Notes: generated by a model from the sequence alone, not told the origin. A stretch of DNA of 64,000 bases from Bombus terrestris (GCF_910591885.1 NC_063282.1:808001-872000); one strand, 5' to 3'; counted from the first letter of the stretch, positions 1 through 12,589 are shown. Numbers and translations are program-made.

Positions 1-159
1 CTGCCGCGGCGACTGGGCAGTGGCGATTTGAGCGTACCTCGAGGCGGTCCTGCACTGCTCGATCGCGTAACACGGCTCCATTTTGATCCCAAAATCGCTC
101 AGTTTAAAATTCTGCTGGTTCATCTTGAAGTCTGCGTTGTTTTTGAAGCTACGATCCAT
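1..159 (-). CDS. N-terminal coding exon of an unidentified protein, cut by the left window edge
   Basis: The minus strand opens with ATG at 159-157 (context AAT ATG G) and runs 53 codons to the window edge. It begins MDRSFKNNADFK, has a second ATG at 123-121 (MNQQNFKLSDFGIKMEP) and continues with a CYAIEQC segment. Codon choice is strongly coding-like, mostly C or G at third positions (CAG, AAC, GAG, ATC, GCC). An in-frame stop (TGA at 213-211) lies upstream and there is no credible splice acceptor between it and the ATG, so this is read as a first coding exon rather than an internal one. A TATAAA motif lies at 204-199. The exon is on the same strand as the exons at 41 kb and 61-63 kb, so it could be an alternative start of the same gene or a separate gene. 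No domain is recognisable in this fragment and the family is unknown. Confidence 0.6.
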   Translation of the reverse strand, partial: MDRSFKNNADFKMNQQNFKLSDFGIKMEPCYAIEQCRTASRYAQIATAQSPRQ

Positions 160-198
160 ATTGAATTTTTCGCAGAGAACCGGGATACGAATAACAGA

Positions 199-204
199 TT
201 TATA
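199..204 (-). promoter_or_regulatory. Possible TATA box for the exon at 159-1
   Basis: The minus strand reads CTCTATAAATCTG here, about 40 nt upstream of the ATG at 159 and 76 nt upstream of the in-frame ATG at 123. A start site about 30 nt downstream would fall near 170-175. That leaves a very short leader if the first ATG is used and a more normal one if the second is used. The motif is a seen match; promoter function is inference. Confidence 0.25.
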
Positions 205-213
205 GAGGAGTCA

Positions 214-3200
214 TCCACGTTTTGTTCCTCGCGGGTCGATGCATCCCCTCTGGTCCTTATCGTTGATCACGATCCAGCCAACAGGATCGACGGTCGACCG
301 ATCGCTCGTCTCTTTGACACGAATTCGTATTTAACATCGTTGTTTGCCCTTGCTGCGATCGATCGATGTATCGATCGATTCATTCGATTCGAACGCGTTG
401 CGAAAGCTTCTCGGCACAAGCTATTCACGCGACCAATGATATTAGAGAAAATCGTGCAAAATCGTGAGATAAATTCGTATCCGGCGTGTGCAACGGCGAG
501 GATAAACAATCTCGCGTAGGACGAGACATCCTCTCCGCGCTTGTCTTTCTCTCGAGAGGGTCTCAACGTTTAATTCGATTTATCGCTGCACGGAGGAACT
601 GCGATCGCTCGAATCGCAGGCGACGCGTTTCTCCGTTCGCTTCTTCTCGCGTTACTCGGTTAAGCTCGCCGCTCGTCCAACGACGATCATTAATCAGCGA
701 GGAAAGTTTGCGAAACCGCGAGTGCCTCTCCCGAGTTCCCTTTAATTTGGATTCTTCGAATCGCTCGAGACTTTCGTCGAATCGCAGCCTCCGCGGCCCT
801 CGACCACGCCGACTATTTTTGAACAATGCGTTTACACTCGCGTTTCTGCGCACTTCGCTGCACGAGACTTTCACGAGCGCGTTAACACACCGCGTATCGC
901 AACCCTGTTCCTCGAGCTTCCCAATGACGACTAATCTCGCTGTTCCCTCGTGGATTCTATCCCGCTACACAATTTTCTTTCCTTTTACTCGCCGCGTATT
1001 TACAGTTCTAGCCTTGAATTTTACAGAAGGTAGATGTACTTCTCACTTTCGTTCGATTTATTTGCCCTTATTCTTCACGAACACAATTTCACAAAATGTA
1101 AAAGATCGCGAAGCGTCTCGCGAACTATGAAAACCATGTTTCCGATAAAATTGTTCCATTTAAAAATCTCTTTCTTCTCGACCTGCTCCCTGCCAAGATA
1201 CATCACTTTGAAAAAAGTTGAAATTTTTACGAATCTCGACGATATTTCACGAAGAATGATTCGAGTTGCGACGTCGATCGAATGAATCACTTTAAATTAG
1301 TGATTCAGCCGCGCAACGGTATCTGAGAGCGATTTCGCGGCCGAGACGACGGATCGTCGCGAGAATCGAAGCGAAAACAATCGCCAGAGGATTAGAAGGC
1401 AAGAAGCGACGGGCAGCTGGTCAGCCAGTACAGAGACGACTGGTTTTGTTACTCGGCTCATAAGCTACGCGCCACACGGAGCCTGGGTCCAGCGTTACCC
1501 CTCCACGAGAACGTGCTTGTTCCGTGCATGTAGACGCACTCGTGTGCCCTCTCTCGCTCTCCTCTCGGCCCTAGACCGTACTCTCGTCGTCCCGTTTACA
1601 CGCGTCCGTTGCACCGCTACGCTCGCCGCGCCACATACAGTTCCTCCAACTTGGCCGAACGTCGATAACAATTTTACGGTCATGTTCTTTCTTACGCCGT
1701 TCCATACAGAGAAATAGTCGCGAGATGAAACTTGCGATCGGACGGATTAAAATTTTCCAAACATCCAGAGATCCATGGGATCGTGCGATCTCTGCGGTTA
1801 AGATTTGACCAACGATGCGTCTTGCATACGATCGAGCTAATACTATTGGCGAAATTTTGCGGATCGCAAGTTGCAAACTATCGGTCCCTATCTACATGGT
1901 AACGAGACAGACGAAATTCTACAAATGCGTTAAAAAGGTCACAAATTCGTTGATTATTCTACCAAGAAGACGCGGTAGCGGATAGAACGATTTTCTATGT
2001 GATAATACGAAACTAACGTAGCGTAGACGAAAAGAAACTAAGCGGAAGGACGATCTGCGCCGTGCCTGGTCACCGATCACCGAAGAATTTTCTATCGAAT
2101 CCTCGCGTAATCGTTCTATCTATGAATTGTTTTGTAAATCTTCGTGCGTTATCGTTTTGCGATACTCAGGATGCTATTATTCGTTCCTATAAAGAACGTT
2201 CCTAGAACGATCACGGAAAGAGAGAGTGGGTGGTCGCGAGCTTAGCCTTGTCGCGCACGAGACGAAAGCGTTCCGCTCATTGCCGGTTCTTTTCTTCGCC
2301 GACGCGACGGCGGATCAACAGAGACGTTCCAGTGTTCCGAGGAAGAAAAGGGACTCGCTCCAACAGCGAGATTTATTCCGGACCGCACTGGGCATCGTCA
2401 AAAACAGAAGTGTATATTGATTCATCGAGGCGGGCGTTGTTTGCTGCAAGCTATCTGCTCCCTCCCGGTCCGCGCGGGCATTAATCGCGATATCTTAATC
2501 GCCTGTTTCTTCCCGTTTTTACCAGAGGTCAAGTACCTCGGTCATTCCCAGTCGAGTCGACAAAGACTAGAAAAACCTAACTGGAATTTTTCTAACGTTG
2601 TACGACAAGAATAGCCAAATTACCGATACGGAGAGTAAACGATGATCCGATCGAACGAACGAACCTCGTCCGATCTTTGACGAATTAGGATTCGCCGGAT
2701 CGGCGAGACCGAGGCTCGATACAGAAACTTGACTGGAATTAGTTCCTAACGCTGAATGAGAAAAATTGTAAACTGCGGATATTAAGAACAAACGACGATC
2801 GAGGAATTAAGATTCTTCGAACGAGTAAAGTCGAGGCGTTCCCGTTGAAACACGGTCGCACATACTCGCGTTCGCCAGCTCGAAAGTGCTCGCGTGCATC
2901 GTTGCATCTCTCGTTGCCGCGTGGCGCGCACAGAGCTACAGAAATAGTTCGTTCACGGAGCGGAGGGACCGCGAGAGACCCTGGATGGAACGAAGTCCGG
3001 GGGCAGAGGGGACCGAGAAAGAGAGGAACGAGAGAAAATACGAGCGGGAGTTACGAGTTACGGCGGAAAACGGTGGATTATGTGTGTTTAACCCCCCACT
3101 TCCGAAAGGCCCGGAGTTATGTTTGAGCACGAAAAGTAAACTTCGACTTCGTGGCGACGTGAGGCGCTTTGTGAGGATTAGGAAGGAGGCCGCCACCGGT

Positions 3201-5422
3201 GAATCGGCTCTTTTGTCCCGACTTCCGTGCGTCGGGGAATCGATTCTTCTCGAGACAGAAACTACCGTCTTATTCACGCGTTCTTCTACGAAAATGAAAC
3301 AAAGCTACAAGATTCTTACTCTACCGCTGCACTTGCGCGATTCAACTGGATCGTTGCGACCGTTAAGTTTCTCCGTATCCGGACCAATCTCTATGATCGT
3401 GTACGTGTAATTAAAATTTAATTTTTGCGAATGCGAATACGATAGAATTTATCGGCAACGAAAATGTTCGATTTGACTTAGAATTTCGATAAAGACTGGA
3501 AATTATATAGAAATTTAGTAGTCTTGGGGGAAAAAATACGAGCCCGCATTACCACCCCCGCGGCGTCGAGCGGGTCACGGCATCCGGGGGAGGTAAACCC
3601 GAGGAAAAACTGGCCAGGCCGACGTGCAACAGGTAGGAAAGCGAATGCACAGGCCAGTGCAAGTCCAAGCAACCTGTCAAATATCGGTGAAACGAAGGAG
3701 GCTGCTGGATAGCTAAAAATATCGACGTCGATCAACCTCGCGTAAAAACGTCGAAATCGTCGCTTTATCTTTTTTTCTAAAACCTCGCGGAATATTTTAT
3801 CACCGAATCGACGTGTTTTCCTATCTTTAAATAGCCAATCAGTGAAAGCAGCCTTGATCGAAACAGCTGTGTAAACGAGATTCGCAAATTTTTGTTCTTT
3901 TCTCGAATTTGACTGCCTAGATCGGTATGACGTTATATTTCTTTATATTTGTTGTTACTTCGAAAATTGACTAGTTCCTGGATATTGGTAGAACAGCGCT
4001 AACAAATAGTTCTATATATACGTATAGGTATTTTCGCTCAAAGATCATGTGGTTGGGACATTTTTTATTTTTTTTCTCTCTTTCTCAAACGTTACTTATA
4101 TTAATATCTTTGAATGAAATCATTAATACGTCAATGGTATGTACTTGCTTCCTCGTATAAGATATCGCCGCGAGTTACCATCGTTTATGACTATAATTTC
4201 GACCATGATAAACAGAGCAAAAAAGAAAAAAAAGAAAAAAAGACGAAGCTTCCAACGCAACTTTCTTACCGTTAACTTCTTATTTCGAATTCTAAAAGGA
4301 ATCTTTTTAACATCGCTCGTACCACGAATCGCAAGCCACGATACCGGTATCTATAAATCGAGAAAAAAGCCAAGCGTTTACGTAACGCTAGCGACAGCTA
4401 GAAAATCGTCCGCGGGATTTCGCGTGGAAAACGACAGGACGCGAGCGAGGAGGGGAATCGGCATGCGTAATCGAGCAGCCAACGCGCTCCAGAATCGACT
4501 GGCGGTTGCTCAACGAAAACTAGTACCTACCCGTGCCACGGTCCGCGAGATGCCTAATCGTACACCTTCACCTAGATATCCGTCGATGTTTGCTCGCGAC
4601 AACGTACCCTTTCGAATCGCGACACGCTCGTGTTACACCGTGCCACGAGCCACGAGCCACGGCACTGTACGTAACTCGTTCGAACCCTACCAGCTACGGA
4701 ATTCTTTTTTTCCACGAACATCTAGAAAAGACTCGTAAGAAGAAAGCTGATAAAGACAATTACGCTTTCCTATTTATAGAAGCACTTTCTCTCGCTTCTT
4801 CTTTCTTAACGTTAGTTTCCCGAAAAAAAGTATATTATACAGCCGATAGATGATTTCGCTAGAAACGAGATTGCGCGTTTCCGTGCAGTCGGCACGAAAA
4901 AATAAATCGTACGTGCGCGGATTAACTTTTCCGGTGTGGGCTCGCGATCCGAGAAAGAGACACGGACGATCTCCGGACAGATTCGATTCGCTCGGGTGAA
5001 ATATCGTGCTCGGGACGAAACGAGGAAACGATAAAACGCTGCAGCGTCCGAGACGCCGAGAGAGGGCGAACGAGGGGCGGACGAGGGGAGGGCAGAGAAT
5101 AAAGACGAAGGTCTCGAGAAACGACACGAGAAAGCTCGCAGGAAGCAGAGGACGAAGAAGGGAGTGTTCGGGGCCGATGCTTTCTACCGGTACTGTACCG
5201 GTTTTAAAGGACTCCGGAGGAGTAGAAGAGAAACGAGGGAGGTACACGAACGACGTGTAGTGCACGCGCGTGCAGGTACGATTCGCGTACCTGAGAGGTG
5301 CGCGACAAGGACGGGGCCCCGAGAGGTGATCGTGCTACGCGGCTCGGCAAATAGACGATAGAGAAAGAAAGAGCGGATGCGAGGAGGACGGCTGTACTAA
5401 GAAGAGAGGTGGACTAGCCACT
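214..5422. other. No gene seen; noncoding
   Basis: This stretch contains chance open frames of up to 214 codons, rich in Arg, Ser and Leu and overlapping on both strands, with no recognisable domain and no paired splice sites. The 4.1-5.4 kb part is purine-rich on the plus strand with a short A/AAG-rich run near 4218-4245. It probably represents the upstream flank or an intron of the minus-strand gene(s). Confidence 0.5.
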
Positions 5423-5469
5423 GAAGAGTAAACTGGCCAGACTGCCTGCCGCCGTCGACAACGTAACGC
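5423..5469 (+). repeat. Short dispersed direct repeat, copy 1
   Basis: The segment begins gaagagtaaactggcc and continues agactgcctgccgcc. It recurs about 495 bp downstream at 5918 with few changes over the first 30-odd bases. The CTGCCTG in this copy is also complementary to a CAGGCAG about 30 nt further on, so the copy can form a 7-bp stem. Confidence 0.6.
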
Positions 5470-5580
5470 CGTTCTTCAGGCAGCGACAGCTCTTGGAAGG
5501 GGAAATAACCGAGAGCAATCCGAGAAATACAGAGTATCTGGATAAAATAATATTTTGTCACGGTGGCTCCGTAAACGTAT

Positions 5581-5598
5581 CCTTACTTTCTAGTAAGG
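5581..5598. repeat. Short perfect hairpin
   Basis: CCTTACT, a TTCT loop, then AGTAAGG: a perfect 7-bp stem. No T-run follows, so it is not read as a terminator. It may be chance in this much noncoding sequence. Confidence 0.4.
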
Positions 5599-5917
5599 CG
5601 TTTTCTTTAATCAGCTTCTGCGTTTCATTTTTACAATATCTCTAATTTTTTTAGTCACCATAATATAGCTCGCGGAACGAAACTTCTTGGTGTTTCAAAT
5701 CTATCCAATATCCGGATTGTTTATCGTGAAATACTTTTATGAGCTATCGTAGGTTTACGCAGTAAGAGTTAAAAGCAGCGATGATAAGACTGACGAGTTT
5801 TAGCTGAAAGTCGTGCGAAAGAGTCTTGGCACCTCGAAGTTCTAGTACGAAGAGACAACGGCGGATCGGCTAACGGTACGTTCTCCTTTTGTTCGGCCGG
5901 CGAAAGAATTAATCAGG
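5599..5917. other. No gene seen
   Basis: AT-rich sequence between the two copies of the 47-bp repeat. I see no coding signal, splice sites or RNA gene. Confidence 0.5.
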
Positions 5918-5965
5918 GAAGAGTAAATTGGCCCAGACTGCCTGTCGCCTTTGGGAACGTGGTTA
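5918..5965 (+). repeat. Short dispersed direct repeat, copy 2
   Basis: It begins gaagagtaaattggccc and continues agactgcctgtcgcc, matching the copy at 5423-5469 in the same orientation. The match decays after about 35 bases. It may be a remnant of a duplicated or dispersed element, or a pair of related regulatory segments. Confidence 0.6.
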
Positions 5966-7575
5966 TACGTGCCAATAAAACTGGTCGGAAGAACGCGCTA
6001 CCAAAACGACCACACTGACGTGGACACCTTTTCTGACCTTATTCGACGAAATTAGAAATCTATCGGCCACGAATGAAAGACGCGATCCGCCTCTGAATAA
6101 CTCTCGCCAAACCGATCGATATACCTTACGTAATTATATATGAATGGAAAATTCGTCGTTTGTCGAACCGAAAGCTCAAACAATGCGTTCGTTGCGTAAA
6201 ACTTGCTCGTTAACAAGTTACAACCGCGCGTCACGCTATTCTAGTCGCGTGTCGACCCTCGAAATAAACAGGGACGATAATTATTTTTAATCGACGAATT
6301 AAAACAACGACCGATTAAAGGATAGTGATCCATTAAACTGTCCTTCTCAGGTATTCCCATTTATTGTATCAAGTACCAACGACACCTTCCAATGTACATA
6401 CAACGAGTTTCGTTATTCCGTGCAAAGTTCAAGATTAAATATTAAGATACGGAAGTTTCAACGTCGCTGTATCGATGGACAGTGCAACGTTCAGAAGGTG
6501 TTTGCTGTATAAGAACCGCACCACATGTCGAGCTTTAATTGTCAGTTCCGATCCTTTACGGCTGGCGTTTCGGTTCGGACGATCCACGGCGTCGACGATC
6601 GGGCGAAAAAATAGCACTTGGTCGATTCAACGATCCTGCTGAATTTGATTGGGACCGACTACGGCCGTGAAATTTACCGATATCGCGTGACACTCCGGAA
6701 AAGGAGATTCCCTCGGCAGATAAGCTGGTTCGTACAATTAGGAGGCGTTCCTCTCTAACAGTGTTTCTGTACCGTTAATCCATTCACGATTCAACGATTG
6801 CGAAAGCTTCCTGAATTCTGAACGACCGAACGATAGGGGCACGTCGATCGATGATTCGCAGTTTCAAAGGTCAAGGTCCTATTCTCGTCCGGGAAGCTGC
6901 GACACGATGAAACGAACGCGCGAATGTACCGAAGCTCGCGAGTTTCCGTTTAAAAAACGATCCTATTAGCAGATTCGAGCGAATTCGGATGGAAAGAAGG
7001 ATGAACTCGTTTCCTGTGTCACGGACGAACGACGATATAAATATCGTATCGACGCGGAACTATAAAAGTCGGACTTACGAGTCTCCCGATGCGTAGACGA
7101 TTTCGTCGTACGATTTCTAGGACGAGATTTACAGATCGTTTCACGAGCAACGGTCAAAGATTAACGATCCGGCTAGATAAACACATAAAATGGCTGCATA
7201 TTACGCGGCAGCTGAATAAAGAAACAGCATAAACGCGAATGACAAACATTTCCGCGGGGAACGTGGAAAATATCGAGGCGACAGGCAGCTAGGTAGGCGC
7301 GGTGCTAGAAAGTTGAATGAATTAAGCACGCCTGTTTACGATTGTTAGCGACTGACTGCCCACGTGCTTTCCGCTTGCGTCGGCTCTATAGGTTTCCTTT
7401 GATCCTCGTCATATCCACGGAATGTACCTTTCTTTCTTCGTCACCTTCGTATTCCAGTCCTTTTCTTCCCCTATTATTTATCAACGCCCTTCCCCCTTTT
7501 ACCATCGAATCAATCCAACTGACTTTCCTCTGTTCTCCGATCGAACAAAGCAACTGAGAGAGCCAAATGCTCCGC
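5966..7575. other. No gene seen
   Basis: Noncoding sequence with short chance frames only. No paired splice sites, no repeat copies and no RNA gene were recognised. Confidence 0.5.
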
Positions 7576-7640
7576 GATTGCAACTCGATCACTTACCTGA
7601 AACAAAACGAAGGAATTTTAATTAGAAACGACATACAGGG
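7576..7640 (-). promoter_or_regulatory. Candidate recursive splice site (zero-length exon)
   Basis: On the minus strand a pyrimidine-rich tract (TTCCTTCGTTTTGTTTCAG) runs directly into GTAAGTGATC, with the junction between 7597 and 7596. A full-strength 3' splice site fused to a consensus 5' splice site is the known signature of recursive splicing (ratchet points) in very long insect introns. After joining, the upstream exon regains a 5' splice site and adds no nucleotides. It lies on the same strand as the exons at 41 and 61 kb, inside the stretch expected to be their intron. The motif is directly seen; use in vivo is inference. Confidence 0.55.
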
Positions 7641-7649
7641 AAACGATTA

Positions 7650-10106
7650 CACGTAGAACGAACTAATTGCACGTGGCGACGTTCAAGGTAATCGAAAGTA
7701 ACGGGCATTTTCCGGATAACGGAAAAGTCGACATCGGGGAATCGAGGGACAGAGAAATCGTCGTCGTCGGTCCGATGCCGCCAAGGACGCGCGATTACTG
7801 CCATTCGATGAGCTAAGTCGACTCGCGAGTCATGCATTCGCCTATGCTCACTTTTTCAAAAGAAAGAAAAAACGATTCTAGATTACGTTTTTATTAGCAG
7901 GCATGACGACTTTCTCGTAGTTTCGTGAAACGAGAATGTGGGGAATGTGGGGACAATTTTCGTCGGAAAATTGGAAGAAATTATACGATAAATTTTGTGT
8001 TGTAATAATACGGTAAGAATTTGATTACAAAGATCCGTCCGACATAAAATTCGTAGCGAAACTGCCCGTTCCTACATAAATACGTAGGTATAACTCAAGT
8101 TACGTTGGATCGTAGTTCGAATAATGGAAACTCGGATACGATTACATATACGATGTAGTATCTGAAGCTGACAGTGAACATTAACTTGTTCGCATAAACG
8201 AAATAACGGATAAACAAGGTTCTAGCGTAACATCGATATCCCGAACGTTCGTTTCGACGGTCGACGATGCGTCTGAGCAGGTACGTTCCCTTTCCACTGC
8301 GAGTGGATTCCCCCTCTACGCGACGCGTTGATATCTAACGCATCGATCTGACGACTTCCTGCCGAACCAGGACGTGTTAATTGCTAGGAAAAGAGAAAAA
8401 GCCACCCTCGTCGAGCGGAAGTTACCCCCTCTGACTTTCGATCGGTGTAACGATACACGGTACATATGGTCGATCTGTAAAGGCACGTTCGCGGAACGCT
8501 TCCGCGATTCTCGGACACAGCGGCCGGAAGTGCCCACGCATCGGGTGACGCACAAGTTCGATAACGGAGGAAGGAAAAAAAATAGAAAAAAGGGGGAGGG
8601 GGAATGGAAGAGGGAGGGGCGCGAGAAGGGGAGGAGTCCACTATGGCGATAACGAAGAGAACGTCGATTCAACGACACTCGTAAAGCTGGACATTTAACG
8701 ATGGCGATTTAACTGTCGCAGCGTGGCGCGCATACAATGTGCCTCTCTCTGGCCCGACCTGTACAATAATAATTATGGCTCTGGCTACGATTGTTTATGG
8801 AGGCGGCAGTTAAATTACCGCCGGTTGACGTTACACGGGCATTTCGGTGGCTGCTTTCCCTCGTCGCGTTGTAATTGTTATTTAACAGTGGTTTGTACCA
8901 TCATAGTCGGGAACAATAAATTTCCAGGGGCCCGGCCAAATGAAGATTAACCATTACGCGATGCGCGTTTTCATCAAAGGCTCGTTAAACTGCAATTAAA
9001 ACCACGGCCACTTCGACGCTTTTCCAAACGCCTGAACCCCCCCCCCCCCACCTATCAATCGCGTTCCCGAGTTCTCTCTCGTTCATCGACTGAAGCGGTT
9101 CTGGCCCGCCCATTCCGACGAGCTTTTTCTCCGACATCGCTTTTCACCGGTTGGGAGAGAAGCACCGAATAACCGTCGACCTCGTTCCAGAGGCGCGGCG
9201 AGTTTTCCAGCGGAAATTGGAACAACTTTAATCGCGAAGGAACGCGATTGTCGGGAATCGTGTGGCGCTGGCTTTCCATGAAATTTTGTGTGCAGTTATA
9301 CGACATACGACACTCTTGCTGACGGCTGACGTCATTCTTCGCCAGCCGTAGCACACCTCCGACACGTGATTTTTCGCGTAGCCAGTCGTACGCCTAAGTA
9401 CTGAGATTCCTGCGTGGGAAGAACGATAGCGTTGCGCCTATCCGCCGAGAAGACCGTCGAAAATAATGCTTCCACTTGCGTCTCTACGGTAGCGTCACTT
9501 ATACGTCGTATATTTTGTAAATTCTCCGATTGCAAATATGAGACACGCGTCGTACGTGTAACAACGCGTAAAGTTAGTTTAGTGCGAGAGAAGGCATCTG
9601 TTACTAGTGGCTATTCTGTTCGGCTAGTAGAACTAGAATTAGATCGGAGTATTCAGTTTGGATACGGGATGTTCTACCGTATTTCAATCCACTGAAATTC
9701 CCGGAACGGTGAAACCATCTCCGCGGAGTCTGCACACCGACCATCGATCGATTCGTTAAAATAATCGGAATTTTTGCACGAAGGTGTTTAGCCTGACACA
9801 CGACATGCAAACAATCCTTGACAGCCGTGTCACTTGACACCGCGTCAAGTGTTTAATGAGAACGCACGGTCATCAGCCAACTATCTCCCGTCTATCGAGT
9901 TACGTGAGTCACGAGTTTGTAATCTGGAATAACGTTGGACGAAAATTCGACGAAAAGACCGACATCTCCAACCGATGGAAAAGAAAACAATTTGCCGTAG
10001 CTTTTCCATCGATCGTTAACCCTCCGGCGTTCCTTCGCGCGTTTTTGCTCCAATTTCTTTATCGTTAGGAAAACCTAACCTTTTTCTTGCATGACATTGA
10101 TAATTA
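7650..10106. other. No gene seen; includes a poly-C run
   Basis: Noncoding sequence. A 13-base C run lies at 9037-9049. The block near 8720-8930 has AT-rich homeodomain-like words (aataataattatgg, ttaaattaccg) within GC-balanced sequence and could be a conserved noncoding element, but nothing here proves it. Confidence 0.4.
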
Positions 10107-10385
10107 GATACGCGTATACAGCTCTTTTCTCGAAATAAGCAACTCGCCGTCTCGTCTCCTCCTTTGTTTGAACTCGTTGACAGAGAGGTCGGTAAAAGCG
10201 AAGTGACATCGTTTGGTAGAAGACGAATAGAATATGTCTAATGCTTTCTCGCTTTAGTATTAGCGTTCCTGACGCGTTGTATATTGTTCGATCGATCACT
10301 TTTTAGATTTGTCGCTATGATGTTCGAGAAGCAAGTGAAACGGAACGGTATATCCGACTCGCAACTAATATGCAACCGATCGATC
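10107..10385 (+). repeat. Diverged dispersed repeat, copy 1 (shorter)
   Basis: This segment aligns with 24090-24430 in the same orientation. The best block is gacatcgtttggtagaagac, followed by gaatatg, atgctttctcgct and agtattagcg, ending near a shared ggtata motif. This copy lacks about 55 nt present in the other copy. It has no intact coding frame. It is probably an old, inactive repeat family of unknown class. Confidence 0.7.
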
Positions 10386-11496
10386 TCCGGCGCGTTGTTT
10401 ATTTCCAGACAAAACTGTATTTGTGTAACGTATTCTGCGTAGGTACAGAAGATTCATAGAAAGTTTCAAATGCTCTGATAGAAAGAAATTTCTTTAAGAC
10501 GTTGTAAGTCCTTTGTCCGATTAAAGGCGCGGGTAAGATTAAGTTATAAAGAATCGGAGGATCGCGGCAGGGTTCCATTCGGTCGAGATGGCCAGAGAAG
10601 ATGGAGAAATCGTCGTATAAATTCCTTTGATCTCTTCGTAAATCCCACGGACGTGTTTACGCGGCGTCGGTAAGTGGCCAGAAAAAGGCGAGGGTGAATT
10701 TCCGTTAGCCGAAGAGGGAGTTAACGCGATTGGCCACGAGCTTCCGTGTAATTGGGAACAATTCATAAATTTATTGCGACAGACAACACACAACGGTCTT
10801 CGTTGGTCCCCTTTCTCGCTCACCCTCGTGTTCAGTTGCTCGGTGGACGAACCCTCCGTTACTCCGATACTCGTTCAACGGAGAGGGGTTGAGTCGTCGG
10901 CTCGAGTGGCTCATAGGGGCAGGAGATAGAGAGAATAGGTGGTAGGGGGCGAGAACGAGAGGACGAGGCTTGTCGAGACTCCCCACTGTACCAACTTAGA
11001 CGCATTAAAAATTTAATAACTCGTCCCGATCGGTTGGTAAAGTAGGCAGCTCGACCACCATGGGGATCCCTCTAAATCCAGAAGTCTACCAACCTAGTCA
11101 GTGGCTTTCAATTTTCACTCTCCGAACGCAATTTTATCCCTCGCATCTCCCTCTGTACGGGTTTTTCGAATTCTAAGTAACGAATAACGATGAGAGTAAT
11201 TGAAACGCCGAACGTTGGTGTTAAATTTAGGGGAGTGAATTAGCGAACGAGGATTTAGGGGCAGTGCGAACGTTTTATTTCGTTTTGTTTGAAAAGTTAG
11301 GAGGAAGGTGGTATCTTCGCCGGTCTTATTCGCGAATATTTAACGAGTAATTCCTTTTTCCACGGATCATTGAGCTTTTGACGCAAAATATTCGCTTACT
11401 ATTTTTAGCTGCCTCGTTGGTACTTGGTTGGTTGGATAACGTATACGTATATAGTATTTATAGTTATAAGTTTGAGCAAAAAATCAAGCAAGAGCC
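10386..11496. other. No gene seen
   Basis: Noncoding. A 95-codon minus-strand frame at 10539-10823 was examined and not accepted, because it has no family resemblance and no splice context. Confidence 0.45.
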
Positions 11497-11835
11497 TTAA
11501 AATTCGAACGGTTCCAACTTTCCAGCAATTTTTCTAGTCGCTACAAGAACGAAAGACGAGGGGTTACCTTTTTCCCAGCGCGGTCTTCGCCATAAATTCG
11601 TCTTCTTGTTGATCTTCGCCAGGTTTACGGCCCCGTACGGCTGGTATACCAATAAACTGATCAAACTGTCCAAGACCTTCGAATTCTCGGCCAGCATATC
11701 GCGTTTATAGTCAACCGAGAGAGATTATAGCGGGCAAAACGAGAGGAAAATCGAGTTTTCGATCGACGGTATCTGTCTCTGATTTCCACGCGAGTCGCGG
11801 AAGCTCCGGACAAATTTCCTTCCGCTTCGTGTCGC
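11497..11835 (-). other. Open minus-strand frame, possible unrecognised exon
   Basis: The frame is open for about 113 codons. It contains a true ATG at 11697-11695, after which the codons look coding-like: MLAENSKVLDSLISLLVYQP, then a stretch rich in Asn, Lys and Trp. A donor-like AAG|GTAACC follows at 11568/11567, where the peptide changes to less protein-like sequence. Pyrimidine-rich sequence precedes the ATG but no well-placed AG is present, so the acceptor is unclear. If real, it would be an exon on the same strand as the other exons. In sequence of this composition, chance frames of this length are common, and no family is recognised. Confidence 0.18.
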
Positions 11836-11841
11836 TAAATT

Positions 11842-12589
11842 ATTCTGCGATTAAGCGCATCGGCGAATCCATTAACGCGACCGACCTCGACTTAATTAAC
11901 TCCCCGTCGAGGAATTAAATACTATCGCGGACGTATATGAATTTGTTACGCGGAGAGATAATGGTCAGCCGTTTCATAAATTTGCCGACTATCGCATCGT
12001 TCGATCTCGACAGAGTCGCGATTTTCGCGCGCGTGATTATTTTCCCCGCGATCGATAATCTCCTCTCGGCCGAGGCAAAACGTATAGGAAGACTCGCGCA
12101 ACTTCAGATAAAATAAATAAAACGAGCGTAACGTTATTATATCAGCCTCTTAGAAGCTCGATAATTCATCTTTCACTCGAGTTCATAGCGTGTCTCGACC
12201 GTGTCACGACGTGTCTTGGATGAAACACGTTGATAATATTGCGAACGTGGCCAATACAGATCGTTGGATTTTATACGTATCCTATGTCTATATCTGTTAC
12301 ATCGTTTGGTAACCGACGCGATTTTCTTACAAGAGTTACAGCTCGAAGAAAGTACCACGAAGATCGTTGGCGACAAAGGCATTCGAGAAGCGTTGAAAGA
12401 ACGTACCCGCTATTCGTGTAATCGTATTGCTAATAAATAAACAAAGAAGCAAATAAATCGCGGCGCTCGCTTTTACTTTTATTTCGCGTGGCGAGATCGA
12501 TGACGTCAGAAAATTCGAGAAGCTCGGATGCACGCTTGGTAAGACGAACGGGAAAAAAGTGTGGCGAAGGGAGGAACAGCGTGGCGAGC
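11842..12589. other. No gene seen
   Basis: Noncoding sequence with several AT-rich homeodomain-like words (cttaattaac, ggaattaaat) near 11890-11930. No coding or RNA gene signal. Confidence 0.45.

Noticed and set aside
486..1130. Plus-strand frame of 214 codons
   Set aside because: Arg/Ser-rich, no start context, no family resemblance; lies upstream of and opposite to the supported minus-strand exon.
4139..4738. Plus-strand frame of 199 codons with a Lys run
   Set aside because: The Lys run is an A-rich simple stretch and the rest shows no domain; treated as chance.
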